From positions 1,234,546-1,298,545 of the forward strand of contig NZ_KB910518.1 of assembly GCF_000374185.1 (NCBI RefSeq): 64,000 bases of DNA, read 5' to 3'. Positions within the stretch are counted from its first letter, which is position 1; each line of letters opens with the position of its first letter. Shown in pieces: positions 35,803 through 45,101 of this stretch. This DNA comes from Paenibacillus sp. HW567. Its GTDB lineage: Bacteria; Bacillota; Bacilli; Paenibacillales; Paenibacillaceae. A model generated the notes under the pieces. It searched no databases. It had not been told where the DNA came from and saw only the letters and a program-made list of their open reading frames with translations. The translations under genes were made by a program, and so were the position numbers.

Positions 35803-36624
35803 ATGATAAAACGTAAATTTGCCGTGGCTACGGTCACAGTTCTGGCTCTGTTCGGACTGGTTCTGAGCGCTTGCGGAGGTAAAACAGACTCGGGAGCAAA
35901 AGCAACGAATCAACTGGAACAAATCAAAGCAGCAGGTGTGCTGAAGGTGGGCACCATGGGAACCTATCCGCCCTATACCTTTTTGAATGAAAAGAAGGAA
36001 GTAGACGGCTTTGACCCCGATATCGCTAAGGAAATCGCTAAACGGCTTGGAGTGACTGCAGCATTCACAACTCAGGATTTCTCCGGGCTGATCCCAAGTC
36101 TGCAAGCAAAGAAATTCGACATTGTTATTAGCCAGGTTACGATCACGGACGAGCGTAAGGCCCAAATTGATTTCACCAATTCTTACATTACGAACAATGT
36201 CAAAATAATCGTCAATACCAAAAATTCGGATATCACGAAGCTCGAAGACTTCAAGGGCAAGACAATTGGGGTTGGACTCGGAACGAATGATGAAACCTAC
36301 CTGCGTACTGAAGTGCTGCCCAAAGTCGGTGATTTCAAGATTAAGACGTATGATGATGTCATTACCTCACTGAAGGATCTGGATGCAGGACGTATTGACG
36401 CTACAATTAATAATCTGTATGCCTTGAAGCCGATTGTGGATGAGAATGGCTTTCAGATTAAAGCGGTCGGCGAACCGATCAAATCCGATATGGCGGGTGT
36501 AGCGCTTCGCAAGGATAACCCCGAGCTGCGGGACGCCATTAATAAAGCCTTGACGGATATGAAGGCTGACGGGACATACGATACTCTTTTTAAGAAATGG
36601 TTCAATGAGTCACCCGCAAAATAA
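35803..36624 (+). CDS. Amino-acid ABC transporter substrate-binding lipoprotein
   Basis: The 273-residue protein has a lipoprotein signal with LSAC (Cys24) and a family-3 binding fold: GVLKVGTMGTYPPYTFLNE, EVDGFDPDIAKEIAKRLGV, then SQVTITDERKAQIDFTNSYI. This is the polar amino-acid/opine group, close to cystine and glutamine binders. It is first in an operon with a permease and an ATPase, together a complete importer. Confidence 0.93.
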   Translation: MIKRKFAVATVTVLALFGLVLSACGGKTDSGAKATNQLEQIKAAGVLKVGTMGTYPPYTFLNEKKEVDGFDPDIAKEIAKRLGVTAAFTTQDFSGLIPSLQAKKFDIVISQVTITDERKAQIDFTNSYITNNVKIIVNTKNSDITKLEDFKGKTIGVGLGTNDETYLRTEVLPKVGDFKIKTYDDVITSLKDLDAGRIDATINNLYALKPIVDENGFQIKAVGEPIKSDMAGVALRKDNPELRDAINKALTDMKADGTYDTLFKKWFNESPAK

Positions 36625-36664
36625 AAATGGAGTGCGCCCTATGGCGGGAAGGGGGGAGTAACCT

Positions 36665-37309
36665 GTGCAACTTGTGTTCGACAACCTGCCCTTCCTGCTG
36701 AAGGGCGCTGGGCTTACCCTGCTGCTGACGATTGTCTCCATGTTCTTCGGTCTGATCATCGGACTAGTGGTGGCCGTCGCCCGGCTCAAAGGGAATCCGC
36801 CCATTCGGTGGGCGGCCCGTTTCTATGTATCCATCATCCGCGGAACACCGCTGCTGGTGCAGATTGTGATTATTTATTATGGGCTTGTTGATTACGGCAT
36901 TACGCTCGGCTCCATGACAGCGGCCTATATTGCGCTTAGTGTAAATGCCGGGGCTTACTTGTCTGAGACCTTTCGTGCTGCCATCCTGTCTGTTCCGAAG
37001 GGACAAATGGAGGCTGCTTATTCGACGGGGATGACGCCATGGCAGGCCATGCGCAGGATCGTGCTGCCGCAGGCGATGCGCATCGCCATTCCGCCTATGG
37101 GAAATACGTTTATTGGCATGCTTAAGGAGACCTCGCTCGTTTCGGTCATCGCGGTCAGCGAACTGCTGCGTCAAGCTCAACTGCTCATTGCCCAATACTA
37201 TCAATATATGCCTTTTTATCTGGGGATCGGGATAATGTATTGGATTATGAGTACAGGGCTGTCCTTCATTCTGGAGCGGTTTGAACGGAGATTAGCCAAA
37301 GCTTACTGA
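36665..37309 (+). CDS. Polar amino-acid ABC transporter permease
   Basis: The 214-residue HisM/GlnP-type permease has several membrane segments, the family motif SIIRGTPLLVQIVIIYYGLV, SVNAGAYLSETFRAAILSV and the EAA-type loop AYSTGMTPWQAMRRIVLPQA. It starts with GTG 36665 after GGGGGGAG. A single permease gene implies a homodimeric pore working with the ATPase 20 bp downstream. Confidence 0.93.
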   Translation: MQLVFDNLPFLLKGAGLTLLLTIVSMFFGLIIGLVVAVARLKGNPPIRWAARFYVSIIRGTPLLVQIVIIYYGLVDYGITLGSMTAAYIALSVNAGAYLSETFRAAILSVPKGQMEAAYSTGMTPWQAMRRIVLPQAMRIAIPPMGNTFIGMLKETSLVSVIAVSELLRQAQLLIAQYYQYMPFYLGIGIMYWIMSTGLSFILERFERRLAKAY

Positions 37310-37328
37310 ACATGGAGATGACGTTAAC

Positions 37329-38075
37329 ATGATAACGACCACAGGCTTATCCAAGCATTTTGAAGATCTGGAAGTGCTGAAGGACATTAATATACAGGTA
37401 GCTGCACAAGATATTGTCGTCGTCTTAGGCCCCAGCGGTTCAGGCAAAAGCACGCTGCTTCGCTGTCTGAATGGTCTGGAGGACATCTCGGGGGGCCGCT
37501 TTGAAGTGAACGGTATCGTGGTGGATGCGGCAGCACCCAGGCGTACACGACAGCAGGCAACCCGCAGTATCCGCAAGCAGAGCGGGATGGTGTTCCAGCA
37601 ATTTAATCTGTATCCGCACAAAACAGCGCTTGGCAACGTGATCGAAGGTTTGATTACAGTGAAGAAGCTGCCGAAGGATCAGGCCGTCATTATGGGCCGC
37701 AAGCTGCTGGACCGCGTTGGGCTGGCAGACCGGGAGGAGTATTATCCCTCCCGGCTCTCCGGCGGACAACAACAAAGAGTAGCCATTGCCCGCTCTCTGG
37801 CGATGGAACCGGCGGTGATGTTATTCGATGAACCCACTTCTGCGCTTGATCCCGAGCTTGTGGGTGAGGTGCTGAGCGTGATGCGTGAGCTGGCACAGGA
37901 GGGCATGACGATGCTGGTCGTGTCGCATGAGATGAAGTTTGCCCGCGAAGTAGCTACCAAAATCATTTTTATGGCGGATGGCAGCATTATTGAAGAAGCG
38001 GCTCCGCAGCGGTTTTTTGAAGATCCGCAAGAGGAACGAACCCGGAAATTTTTACGTCAAATCAATGAACTTTAA
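37329..38075 (+). CDS. Polar amino-acid ABC transporter ATPase
   Basis: This 248-residue ATPase has Walker A GPSGSGKST near residue 34, Q-loop MVFQQFNLYPHKTALGNV, signature LSGGQQQRVAIARSLAMEP, Walker B VMLFDEPTSALDPE and the switch His in VVSHEM, all intact. It powers uptake through the preceding permease. The OsmC gene starts just after its stop, within the same transcript. Confidence 0.95.
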   Translation: MITTTGLSKHFEDLEVLKDINIQVAAQDIVVVLGPSGSGKSTLLRCLNGLEDISGGRFEVNGIVVDAAAPRRTRQQATRSIRKQSGMVFQQFNLYPHKTALGNVIEGLITVKKLPKDQAVIMGRKLLDRVGLADREEYYPSRLSGGQQQRVAIARSLAMEPAVMLFDEPTSALDPELVGEVLSVMRELAQEGMTMLVVSHEMKFAREVATKIIFMADGSIIEEAAPQRFFEDPQEERTRKFLRQINEL

Positions 38076-38091
38076 GGAAGAAGGTTATGTG

Positions 38092-38520
38092 GTGAAAGTA
38101 TCGACTACTTGGAAAGGCAAACGTACCTTTACGTCTGTTGGCCCTTCCGGTTATTCCGTGGGGATGGATGCAACTCCCAAATACGGAGGAGACGGCGAAG
38201 GAATGACTCCAATGGAATTGCTGCTGGCTGGTTTAGGTGGTTGTATGGGGATTGATATCACGATGATACTGGATCGGTTTCTGCCAGCGATTACACGCAT
38301 AGAGATTGAAGCGGATGGAACGCGTAAGGAAACGAATCCTTCCGGCTTTACCGCGATTGACCTGAACTTTCATATAGACGGAGATGTTCCCGATTACCGG
38401 CTCTGGAAAGCCATTCTTATGGCTGAGGAGAAGTACTGTGCAGTCTCCGATTCGCTCAAGGCAGAGATCACATTGCATCTGATCCTCAATGGGGTTGAGG
38501 TAGAGAAACCAGTGAAATAA
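38092..38520 (+). CDS. OsmC/Ohr family protein
   Basis: From GTG 38092 (SD GAAGG about 7 bases upstream; GTG 38089 is equally possible) the protein has 142 residues. It shows MTPMELLLAGLGGCMGIDIT and AEEKYCAVSDSL, with the two cysteines that make the peroxidatic pair in OsmC proteins. The family reduces organic hydroperoxides in the cytoplasm. Co-transcription with an amino-acid importer, possibly of cystine, would fit a thiol/peroxide defence role, but that is inference. Confidence 0.85.
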   Translation: MKVSTTWKGKRTFTSVGPSGYSVGMDATPKYGGDGEGMTPMELLLAGLGGCMGIDITMILDRFLPAITRIEIEADGTRKETNPSGFTAIDLNFHIDGDVPDYRLWKAILMAEEKYCAVSDSLKAEITLHLILNGVEVEKPVK

Positions 38521-38556
38521 TTTATTGGTTCAGTTTCACCAAAGGGTTTAACAAAG

Positions 38557-38597
38557 AGGGCCGCTTTTCTCTATTATAGAGGAAGCGGGCCTTTTGT
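38557..38597 (+). terminator. Intrinsic terminator after OsmC
   Basis: GGGCCGCTT and GAAGCGGGCC, with inner CTCTAT/ATAGAG pairing, form a long hairpin followed by TTTTG. Confidence 0.75.
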
Positions 38598-38629
38598 AAT
38601 TTCTATGAAATGAAAGGCAGATTCTACTG

Positions 38630-38728
38630 TTTCGGTTTGCAGGTCCGGGCTGCAGTATCCGCAGCTATGGGAATAACAGTACAGACGGTTATGGTGTCCG
38701 TCCTGCTATAAATATAAATCTTGCATGA
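38630..38728 (+). pseudogene. 3' remnant of a DUF6273-like surface protein gene
   Basis: The frame here encodes FRFAGPGCSIRSYGNNSTDG followed by YGVRPAININLA and a stop. The RSPG-like start, the Asn/Gly-rich middle and the GVRPAI end are what closes DUF6273/SUMF-like domains of secreted bacterial proteins. No start codon or upstream part exists, so it is a C-terminal relic of about 32 codons left in front of the RCC1-repeat gene. Confidence 0.55.
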
Positions 38729-38752
38729 TAATGCTGAAAAAGGAGGTAAGAC

Positions 38753-39649
38753 ATGGAGTACACTTCACCAGAAGAAGCGGGGTTAAAGGTGAAACGGTGG
38801 CCAAAAGACACCATAGCTGCGGGGCGTCGTCATACCGCCCTGCTTAAATCTGACGGAACGGTGACGGCTGTGGGTGATAATAAATATGGCCAATGTGATG
38901 TAAGCGGCTGGCGTGATATAGTAGCGGTTGCGGCTGGTAATGTACATATGGCGACGAACACGGGGAATGCTCATACCATCGGTCTTAAATCTGACGGCAC
39001 GGTGGCGGCTGCGGGCTGGAATAAGCATGGACAGTGCGAAGTAAGCGGCTGGCGCGATATTGTAGCGGTTGCGGCGGGTTGGTGTCGTACCATTGGCCTT
39101 AAAGCGGATGGCACGGTAGTAGCAGTGGGCCGGAATAATGAAAGTGAATGTAATGTAAGTGGCTGGCATGATATGGTGGCGGTCACGGCGGGTGACTGGC
39201 ATACCATCGGTCTTAAATTGGACGGCACGGTGACGGCTGTGGGTAATAACCGGTATGGTCAATGCAATGTAAGTGGCTGGCACGACATTGTGGCGGCAGC
39301 GGCGGGTTACCTTCATACCGCCCTGCTTAAATCGGACGGAACGGTGACGGCAGTGGGGTTGAATAAGCATGATCAATGCGAGGTAAGCGGCTGGCGCGGT
39401 ATTGTGGCGATTGCGGCGGGTAGCAATCATACCATCGGCCTTAAATCGGACGGTACAGTGGCGGCTGTGGGGTGGAATAAGCATGGCCAATGCAATGTAA
39501 GCGGCTGGAGTGATATTGTGGCAGTAGCGGCGGGCTGCGCGCATACTCTCGGCCTTCAATCAGACGGCACGGTGGTTGCTGCGGGGGATAATGAATATGG
39601 CCAATGCGAGGTAAGCGGCTGGGGCGGCATCCAATTGCCCGGCGATTAG
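38753..39649 (+). CDS. RCC1-repeat beta-propeller protein
   Basis: This 298-residue protein is almost entirely made of about seven repeats of about 39 residues with the pattern HT(I/A)GLKSDGTV-AVG-N-(Y/H)GQC-VSGW-DIVAVAAG, the RCC1 repeat that folds into a seven-bladed propeller. Low divergence between blades suggests recent amplification. There is no signal peptide or other domain; the first 30 residues are a short cap. AAGGAGG precedes ATG 38753. Bacterial RCC1 proteins mediate protein contacts; the partner here is unknown. A strong hairpin follows the gene. Confidence 0.9.
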   Translation: MEYTSPEEAGLKVKRWPKDTIAAGRRHTALLKSDGTVTAVGDNKYGQCDVSGWRDIVAVAAGNVHMATNTGNAHTIGLKSDGTVAAAGWNKHGQCEVSGWRDIVAVAAGWCRTIGLKADGTVVAVGRNNESECNVSGWHDMVAVTAGDWHTIGLKLDGTVTAVGNNRYGQCNVSGWHDIVAAAAGYLHTALLKSDGTVTAVGLNKHDQCEVSGWRGIVAIAAGSNHTIGLKSDGTVAAVGWNKHGQCNVSGWSDIVAVAAGCAHTLGLQSDGTVVAAGDNEYGQCEVSGWGGIQLPGD

Positions 39650-39669
39650 TTTTCACCTGGATCAAGTAA

Positions 39670-39709
39670 GTGGAGAAGGGCGAAATATAAGCCCTTCTCC
39701 ACCGGTTTT
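39670..39709. terminator. Bidirectional terminator between convergent genes
   Basis: GTGGAGAAGGGC and GCCCTTCTCCAC form a perfect 12-bp stem with a 9-base loop, followed by CGGTTTT on the plus strand. It lies between the RCC1 gene and the convergent binding-protein gene. Confidence 0.75.
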
Positions 39710-39712
39710 CCC

Positions 39713-41470
39713 TTATTTAACGCTCCACAAAGCCACACGGTCCTGCACATATTTGGTGTAGCCTTTTTCCATTTTCGCAACGCCGGCTTTGTCGAGGTCA
39801 GCCATGTAGTCATCCCAGATTTTATCGAATTCAGCCGGTTTGGCCAGGATGGCTTGAGGGATGCGTTTCCATGTGATATCTCTCATTTTGTTGCCCAGAA
39901 TAGCGACTTCATCCTCGCCTGGAATGGCGATGTTCCACGCGGCTCCGTACGCTTTTTGGGCGAATTCTTCTTCCTTCGGGAACAGGTCCTTCCAGGTGGT
40001 GGCTTTGTAGGCGGCGAGGGTTTCTTTCTCAACATCGCTGTAGCCGAGCACAAGCTGTTCCGGGAAGTTTCTGGTGTAATAGTTGCCGGTGGAGTCCTTG
40101 GCGCCGTCGCCGTAGTGGACCATTATATTCCAGTAAAAGCCGAGTCCCGATTCCTTGGTGAAGGCCGTATTGTCATTGTTGATGCGGTCCTGAACTTCCT
40201 TCGGAACGACACGTTTGCCGTTCTCCACCACATAATGCTTGCCTTCAATGCCCCAGTTGTTCAGGATTTGCCCTTCGTCCGAAGCGAGGTAATCCAGGAA
40301 CTTGATCGTGCGGACCGGATCAGGATTCGTGCTGGAGATCGAGATGCCGTAGCCGCCCATGAAGCCGGTAGGCCAGAAGCTCGTTTCCTTAAATTCCTTC
40401 GTCAGCGTTACCGGATAGTGGCCGTAGGTCTGGTCGAATTTGCCTGCCGTCTTGAGTGCCTGCTGGGCATCATTGTAATCCCAATCCTGGTCAATCAGGC
40501 CAAGCACCCGTCCGGTGGCTACTTTGGCTTTGTACTGGTCATACTTCTGCACGAAGCTCTCCTTGTCGAGCAGGCCGATATCGTTCATATGGTTCAGCCA
40601 GCGGAAATATTCCTTCTCTTCCGGGCGGCGGAAGTGGTAGATCGCTTCATGCGTCTGCTGATCGACGTAATATTCCCCGTCATCCGAGCCGCCTGTTGTA
40701 GCCACAGCAGGGTTGGTGACGGAAATGTACATGTGCCAGTCGTCCGCATTCAGGGAGAGCCCGATGTTTTTGTTGCCGTTCTCATCGGTGGGATGCTTCT
40801 CCAGATAGGCTTTGATCACCTTCTCATAATCCTGAACGGTACGGATTTCGGGATAACCGGCTTCCTTCACTACGCGGTGCTGGAGCTCAAATCCCCCGCC
40901 GGCCACGAATTTCTTCTCATCTACCGCTGCCCAGGTAGGGATGGCATAGATAGATTGGTCTTCGTTGGTATATTTCGCCCGGGCGAGGTTATCGCCGAGC
41001 ACACGCTTGATGTTGGGCGCGTATTTATCTATTAACTCGGTCAGATCAATGACGGCACCGGCATCCACCAGCTTGCCGATATCCGCTTTGGCGGAGATAA
41101 TGTCGGGGTATTCACCACCGGCGGCGATGAGGGCGATTTTCTGCTGCGGGTCGCCGACGGCAAATTCCGCATCGAGCGTGACGCCTGTTTTCTCCGTAAT
41201 CTGCTTACTGATATCGTCCTTCATATTATTCCAGTTCGGATTCGGGTCTTCTGCGAAGAAGGAGAGTGTCAGCGGGCTTAAATCCTCGGTTTCCGCCGTA
41301 GCCTCTGCGGTGGCCTTTGTGTTGCTGTTTCCGGCATTGGCAGCCTTAGTGGCCCCGGCGTTGTCTGCCGTATTCTTGGTATTATTGGAGCCGCTGCAGC
41401 CTGCCAGCACACTGAGGAGCAAGGTCAAGACCATCAGCAGCACGTACGGTTTCACTGTCTTTCTTGTCAT
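39713..41470 (-). CDS. Sugar ABC transporter substrate-binding lipoprotein (LplA-like)
   Basis: The 585-residue protein has lipobox LAGC (Cys25), an Asn/Ala/Thr-rich linker to about residue 65 and a large binding fold: LTLSFFAEDPNPNWNNMKDD, KIALIAAGGEYPDIISAKAD and AVIDLTELIDKYAPNIKRVL. This is the Lpl type. It is the last gene of a minus-strand set in which the two permeases come first and the two-component system lies further upstream. ATG 41470 follows GGGAGGG. Confidence 0.92.
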   Translation of the reverse strand: MTRKTVKPYVLLMVLTLLLSVLAGCSGSNNTKNTADNAGATKAANAGNSNTKATAEATAETEDLSPLTLSFFAEDPNPNWNNMKDDISKQITEKTGVTLDAEFAVGDPQQKIALIAAGGEYPDIISAKADIGKLVDAGAVIDLTELIDKYAPNIKRVLGDNLARAKYTNEDQSIYAIPTWAAVDEKKFVAGGGFELQHRVVKEAGYPEIRTVQDYEKVIKAYLEKHPTDENGNKNIGLSLNADDWHMYISVTNPAVATTGGSDDGEYYVDQQTHEAIYHFRRPEEKEYFRWLNHMNDIGLLDKESFVQKYDQYKAKVATGRVLGLIDQDWDYNDAQQALKTAGKFDQTYGHYPVTLTKEFKETSFWPTGFMGGYGISISSTNPDPVRTIKFLDYLASDEGQILNNWGIEGKHYVVENGKRVVPKEVQDRINNDNTAFTKESGLGFYWNIMVHYGDGAKDSTGNYYTRNFPEQLVLGYSDVEKETLAAYKATTWKDLFPKEEEFAQKAYGAAWNIAIPGEDEVAILGNKMRDITWKRIPQAILAKPAEFDKIWDDYMADLDKAGVAKMEKGYTKYVQDRVALWSVK

Positions 41471-41546
41471 GAATAGAAACCCTCCCTTTTTCTGATCAAA
41501 AAATGTATTGTATACACAGGCGGAGCCTGCCGATACCGGAAGCGGA

Positions 41547-42449
41547 CTAGCTTTTTACCGAACCGAGCGTCATGCCCTTGACGAAGTAGCGCTGCAGGAA
41601 CGGGTAGATGATCAGAATGGGCACTGTAACGACAATCGTGATCGCCATTTTGACCGATTCCGGGGAGATTTGCGCCATAACCTCAGTCATATTGCGGCCG
41701 CGGAAATTATCCGCGTTGGTGGTTGTGCTCTGAATGACCTTCATCAGCTCAAACTGCAGGGTGGTCAGCGAATCCTTGGACCCGTTGTACAGGTAAGTGT
41801 CGAACCAGGAATTCCATTGGCCGACGGCCAGGAACAGGGCGATGGTCGCCAGCGCCGGTTTGGTCAGCGGAAGAATGACCCGCCAGTAAATGGTGAAGTC
41901 ATTGGCTCCGTCCAGCTTGGCAGATTCTTGCAGCGCGTAAGGCAGGCCGTCAATGAAGGAACGGATGACAAATACATTGAAGGCGCTGACGAGACTGGGG
42001 AGAACGTACACGCTGAAGGTTCCCATCATATGCAGGTCCTTGATCAGAATGTAGACGGGGATCATTCCGCCCGAGATGTACATTGTCAGTGCGAGAAAGG
42101 TAGAGACGAACTTGCGAGCCTGAAAGTCTACCCGGCTTAACGTGAAGGCCAGCATCGAAGCGCTGACCAGCCCAAGGAACGTGCCGATGACCGTGCGCAG
42201 AATGGAAATCTTGAGTCCGGTCATCAGCCCGGAGTAGGCAAAGATCGTCTCATAGTTCTTGAAGGTGAACGCACGGGGGTAGACCGTAATCCCGCCCTTG
42301 ATGCTGTCCGTGGAGTCGTTGAAGGAAATCGCCAGCACATTCAGAAAAGGATATAAGGTGGCAATAGTCACCACTGTAATCGCAGCATAAACTACCAAAT
42401 CGAAGATACGGTCGGACCAGGACGCAGCGGCCAGTTTTCTACTCAGCAT
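41547..42449 (-). CDS. Sugar ABC transporter permease, YtcP type
   Basis: This 300-residue permease has AAITVVTIATLYPFLNVLAI at the N-terminus, the YtcP-type stretch TMYISGGMIPVYILIKDL and the EAA loop QESAKLDGANDFTIYWRVIL. Its ribosome site overlaps the stop region of the LplB gene, 9 bp away. It builds the pore with LplB. Confidence 0.92.
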   Translation of the reverse strand: MLSRKLAAASWSDRIFDLVVYAAITVVTIATLYPFLNVLAISFNDSTDSIKGGITVYPRAFTFKNYETIFAYSGLMTGLKISILRTVIGTFLGLVSASMLAFTLSRVDFQARKFVSTFLALTMYISGGMIPVYILIKDLHMMGTFSVYVLPSLVSAFNVFVIRSFIDGLPYALQESAKLDGANDFTIYWRVILPLTKPALATIALFLAVGQWNSWFDTYLYNGSKDSLTTLQFELMKVIQSTTTNADNFRGRNMTEVMAQISPESVKMAITIVVTVPILIIYPFLQRYFVKGMTLGSVKS

Positions 42450-42458
42450 AAGGGCCTC

Positions 42459-43415
42459 CTAAATGATGCTTTCCTTCGTTATTTTTTTGAAAATGCCGTT
42501 GGCGACAAACAGCAGAATCACACTCACCACAGAGTTGAAGATATTAATGGCTGTACCAAAGGAGAAGCGCCCCAAGCCCAGCCCGTAGTTCAGTGCGTAT
42601 AGGTCCAGCGTCTGCGAGTAATCGCGCACCAGATTGTTGCCGAGCAGGAACTGCTTCTCGAAGCCGATGCTGATCAGATGGCCGATTGACATGATAAGCA
42701 GAATAATAATGGTCGTCCGGATGCCTGGCAGTGTAATGTTCCGCACCTGCTGCAGCCGGCTCGCGCCATCCACTCTTGCCGCTTCATACAGCTCCGGCCC
42801 GATGCCCGAGATGGCTGCGAGATAGATGATTGTGTTCCAGCCGGTTTCCTTCCAGACATCCGAAGCCGTGACAATGCCCCAGAACAGATTGCCTTTGGCC
42901 ATGAATTGAATAGGTTCGCTGATCAGATGGAGGCCCATTAGCAGATCGTTCACCGCACCGTTGTCGGTTGAGAGCATCTTGGTAATAATCCCGGCGGCGA
43001 CCACCCAGGACACAAAGTGGGGCAGATAGGAGACCGTCTGTACAAAACGTTTCAGAAGCTGCAGCCGCAGCTCATTCAGCAGAATTGCGAAGATAATGGG
43101 AATGATAAATCCGGCCAGCAGGCCCATGACGCTCATCGCGAGCGTGTTGCGCAGCGCATTGAAGAATTGCTCATCCTGGAACAGCTCCTTGAAGTACTTG
43201 AGGCCAACCCATTTTTGCTCGAAAAAGGATTTGCCGGGCTTGTATTTCTGAAAAGCCATCGTCCATCCCCATAAAGGCAGATAGTTGAATACAAATGCCC
43301 AGAGTATAAACGGAACAGCCATCATATAGAGGTACTTCTGCTGCAAGAAGGTTGGCCAAAAACGTGAGGCAGGCTTCTTCAGCTCCGGCTTCACTTTGGT
43401 GGTAATCGCTTTCAT
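42459..43415 (-). CDS. Sugar ABC transporter permease, LplB type
   Basis: This 318-residue permease has YLYMMAVPFILWAFVFNYLP at the N-terminus, the LplB-typical VSYLPHFVSWVVAAGIITKM and the EAA loop YEAARVDGASRLQQVRNITL. It is the first gene of the permease-permease-binding protein operon; a cre-like box lies about 100 bp upstream. ATG 43415 follows GAAGGAGGG. Confidence 0.92.
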   Translation of the reverse strand: MKAITTKVKPELKKPASRFWPTFLQQKYLYMMAVPFILWAFVFNYLPLWGWTMAFQKYKPGKSFFEQKWVGLKYFKELFQDEQFFNALRNTLAMSVMGLLAGFIIPIIFAILLNELRLQLLKRFVQTVSYLPHFVSWVVAAGIITKMLSTDNGAVNDLLMGLHLISEPIQFMAKGNLFWGIVTASDVWKETGWNTIIYLAAISGIGPELYEAARVDGASRLQQVRNITLPGIRTTIIILLIMSIGHLISIGFEKQFLLGNNLVRDYSQTLDLYALNYGLGLGRFSFGTAINIFNSVVSVILLFVANGIFKKITKESII

Positions 43416-43513
43416 TTATGTCCCTCCTTCGATATGGCACTATCATAAGCTACCGGGAATCCAGGAAACACCGGAACATTTGCTATAAAAAACAGGGAGA
43501 AATCCGTTCTTTT

Positions 43514-43527
43514 CGTAAGCGCTTTCT
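43514..43527 (-). promoter_or_regulatory. Candidate cre site upstream of LplB operon
   Basis: On the minus strand AGAAAGCGCTTACG matches TGWNANCGNTNWCA except at the two ends (12 of 14). It lies just past the response-regulator gene, upstream of the permease operon. Confidence 0.4.
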
Positions 43528-43541
43528 GAAATAATATCCAC

Positions 43542-45101
43542 TCAGATGGAGTTTTTTCTGCGGTAGTCGGAGGGGGAGATGCCTTCAAGCTTCTTGAACT
43601 TTTCGCGAAAATAATCGACATCGCTGAAGCCGACCCTGCTTGCGGCCTGATGGATTTTGCAGCCCTGATCCAGCAGCTCCTTGGCCTTCTCCATGCGGAC
43701 CTTGTCCAGATAGCTGTTGAAGGAGAGCCCTGTGCTGTTCTTGAACAGCTTGCCCAGGTAGGCGCTGCTGTAAGTGAACACATCCGCCAGCGTATCGAGC
43801 TTCAGATTCTCGTCATAGTGGCGGTGGATCAGATCGAGCATCCGTTTTATGAGGACCTCCATATCGTCACGGGCGATACCGCCGGCATAATGCTCCAGCA
43901 GAGTGATGACGTAGCGCTGCAGCCCGGGCATTGAAGTGAATTTATAGATTTGCTCGATTTGCTCATCCACCGAGCCGATTTGCGGGACAGACTCCTTGTG
44001 CTGGAGCGCGAGCTTGTTGATCAGAGAAGTGGCTATCCGCACATAACGCGATTTCACGGCCATCTCGGAATAACGGGCGGCAATCATCAATTCACCGGTT
44101 TCCCCGATCAGGGAAGACAGCACCCCGGTGCTGCCGGTATCCAAGGCAAAATACAGCCGCTCCGCCACAGACGCAAGCCGGCTCTCCGCTTCCTCTGCCC
44201 TAATCGGGAGCCCTTCCTTCAGCTTCAGGGAATCCGGTCCAATCATGCCCGGCTCATCGTAGAAGAAATGCTCCTTCATCCGTGCCAGCGCCGATTGGCG
44301 GGAGTCGGGGATTTCCTCCAGAGAGTCCACCATGTCGCCTGCGGTAATGATGCATTCCAGCCCCTGGGCGGTTACGGCTTCCTGTATCGCCTGGACCATT
44401 AATTTGCGCACAAGCTCCTTCTGATAGGAAGGCTGCAGCAGAACGCCCAAATAAGAGTCCAGAGCGAAAACAACGCCCCAGCCGTGTTCTTCAAAGCTTG
44501 CCGCAAGCCTCGTCTTAACAACCGTTGAAGGTCCGTTGTCCGCATTGTCCTGAAGCAGCAGCCGGATGAGCACGACCTGATAGGAATCCCAGCGCAGGCC
44601 GGACTCCAGTACCGATGCCTCCATTGCGGCCGGAGCCTGCGGGCTGCTCTCCATCAGCAGGGACTGGACAAGCATTTCCCGGGTCCATACCTTGACGGCA
44701 GCATCCTGCTTGCGCTGGGCGGCCAGCACCGCAAGCTCTGCGGACAGACCTGTCAGGTACAGCCGCAATTCATCCTCATCCACCGGCTTAAGCAAGTAGT
44801 TGTCGATGCCGAAGGACAGCGCACGCTGGGCATAGCTGAAATCCGCATAACCGCTGAGGATCATCATATGCATGCCCGGATCGGCCTGCCGCAGCTCCTG
44901 AATCAGCTCCAGACCGTCTCTGCCGGGCATGCGGATATCAATAATCATCAGATCAGGGGAATAAAGCTCGTATTTATGCCTTGCTTCTATGGCGTTAGCC
45001 GCGGTATCAATGACCTGATATCCAAGGCTCTCCCAGTCCAGCAGCGCCGCAAGTCCCTCGCGGATCGCCAGCTCATCATCCACAATGAGCACACTATACA
45101 T
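43542..45101 (-). CDS. Response regulator, YesN type
   Basis: From ATG 45101 (AAGGAG 8 bases upstream; GTG 45110 is less favoured) the protein has 519 residues. The receiver shows DDE at 8-10, Asp55 in LMIIDIRMPG and Lys in YLLKPVD. The C-terminal AraC helix-turn-helix includes YLGKLFKNSTGLSFNSYL and VDYFREKFKKLEGISPSDYR. Its start overlaps the kinase gene by 8 bp. It probably activates the permease operon directly downstream in response to the kinase. Confidence 0.93.
   Translation of the reverse strand: MYSVLIVDDELAIREGLAALLDWESLGYQVIDTAANAIEARHKYELYSPDLMIIDIRMPGRDGLELIQELRQADPGMHMMILSGYADFSYAQRALSFGIDNYLLKPVDEDELRLYLTGLSAELAVLAAQRKQDAAVKVWTREMLVQSLLMESSPQAPAAMEASVLESGLRWDSYQVVLIRLLLQDNADNGPSTVVKTRLAASFEEHGWGVVFALDSYLGVLLQPSYQKELVRKLMVQAIQEAVTAQGLECIITAGDMVDSLEEIPDSRQSALARMKEHFFYDEPGMIGPDSLKLKEGLPIRAEEAESRLASVAERLYFALDTGSTGVLSSLIGETGELMIAARYSEMAVKSRYVRIATSLINKLALQHKESVPQIGSVDEQIEQIYKFTSMPGLQRYVITLLEHYAGGIARDDMEVLIKRMLDLIHRHYDENLKLDTLADVFTYSSAYLGKLFKNSTGLSFNSYLDKVRMEKAKELLDQGCKIHQAASRVGFSDVDYFREKFKKLEGISPSDYRRKNSI

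Noticed and set aside
38820..39640. Regular about 117-bp tandem similarity that could suggest a DNA repeat array or CRISPR
   Set aside because: The period equals 39 codons and the frame is open throughout with RCC1 motifs; it is protein-coding repetition.
39854..41035. 393-codon plus-strand open frame
   Set aside because: It is antisense to a clear substrate-binding lipoprotein gene and has no ribosome site or recognisable domain.
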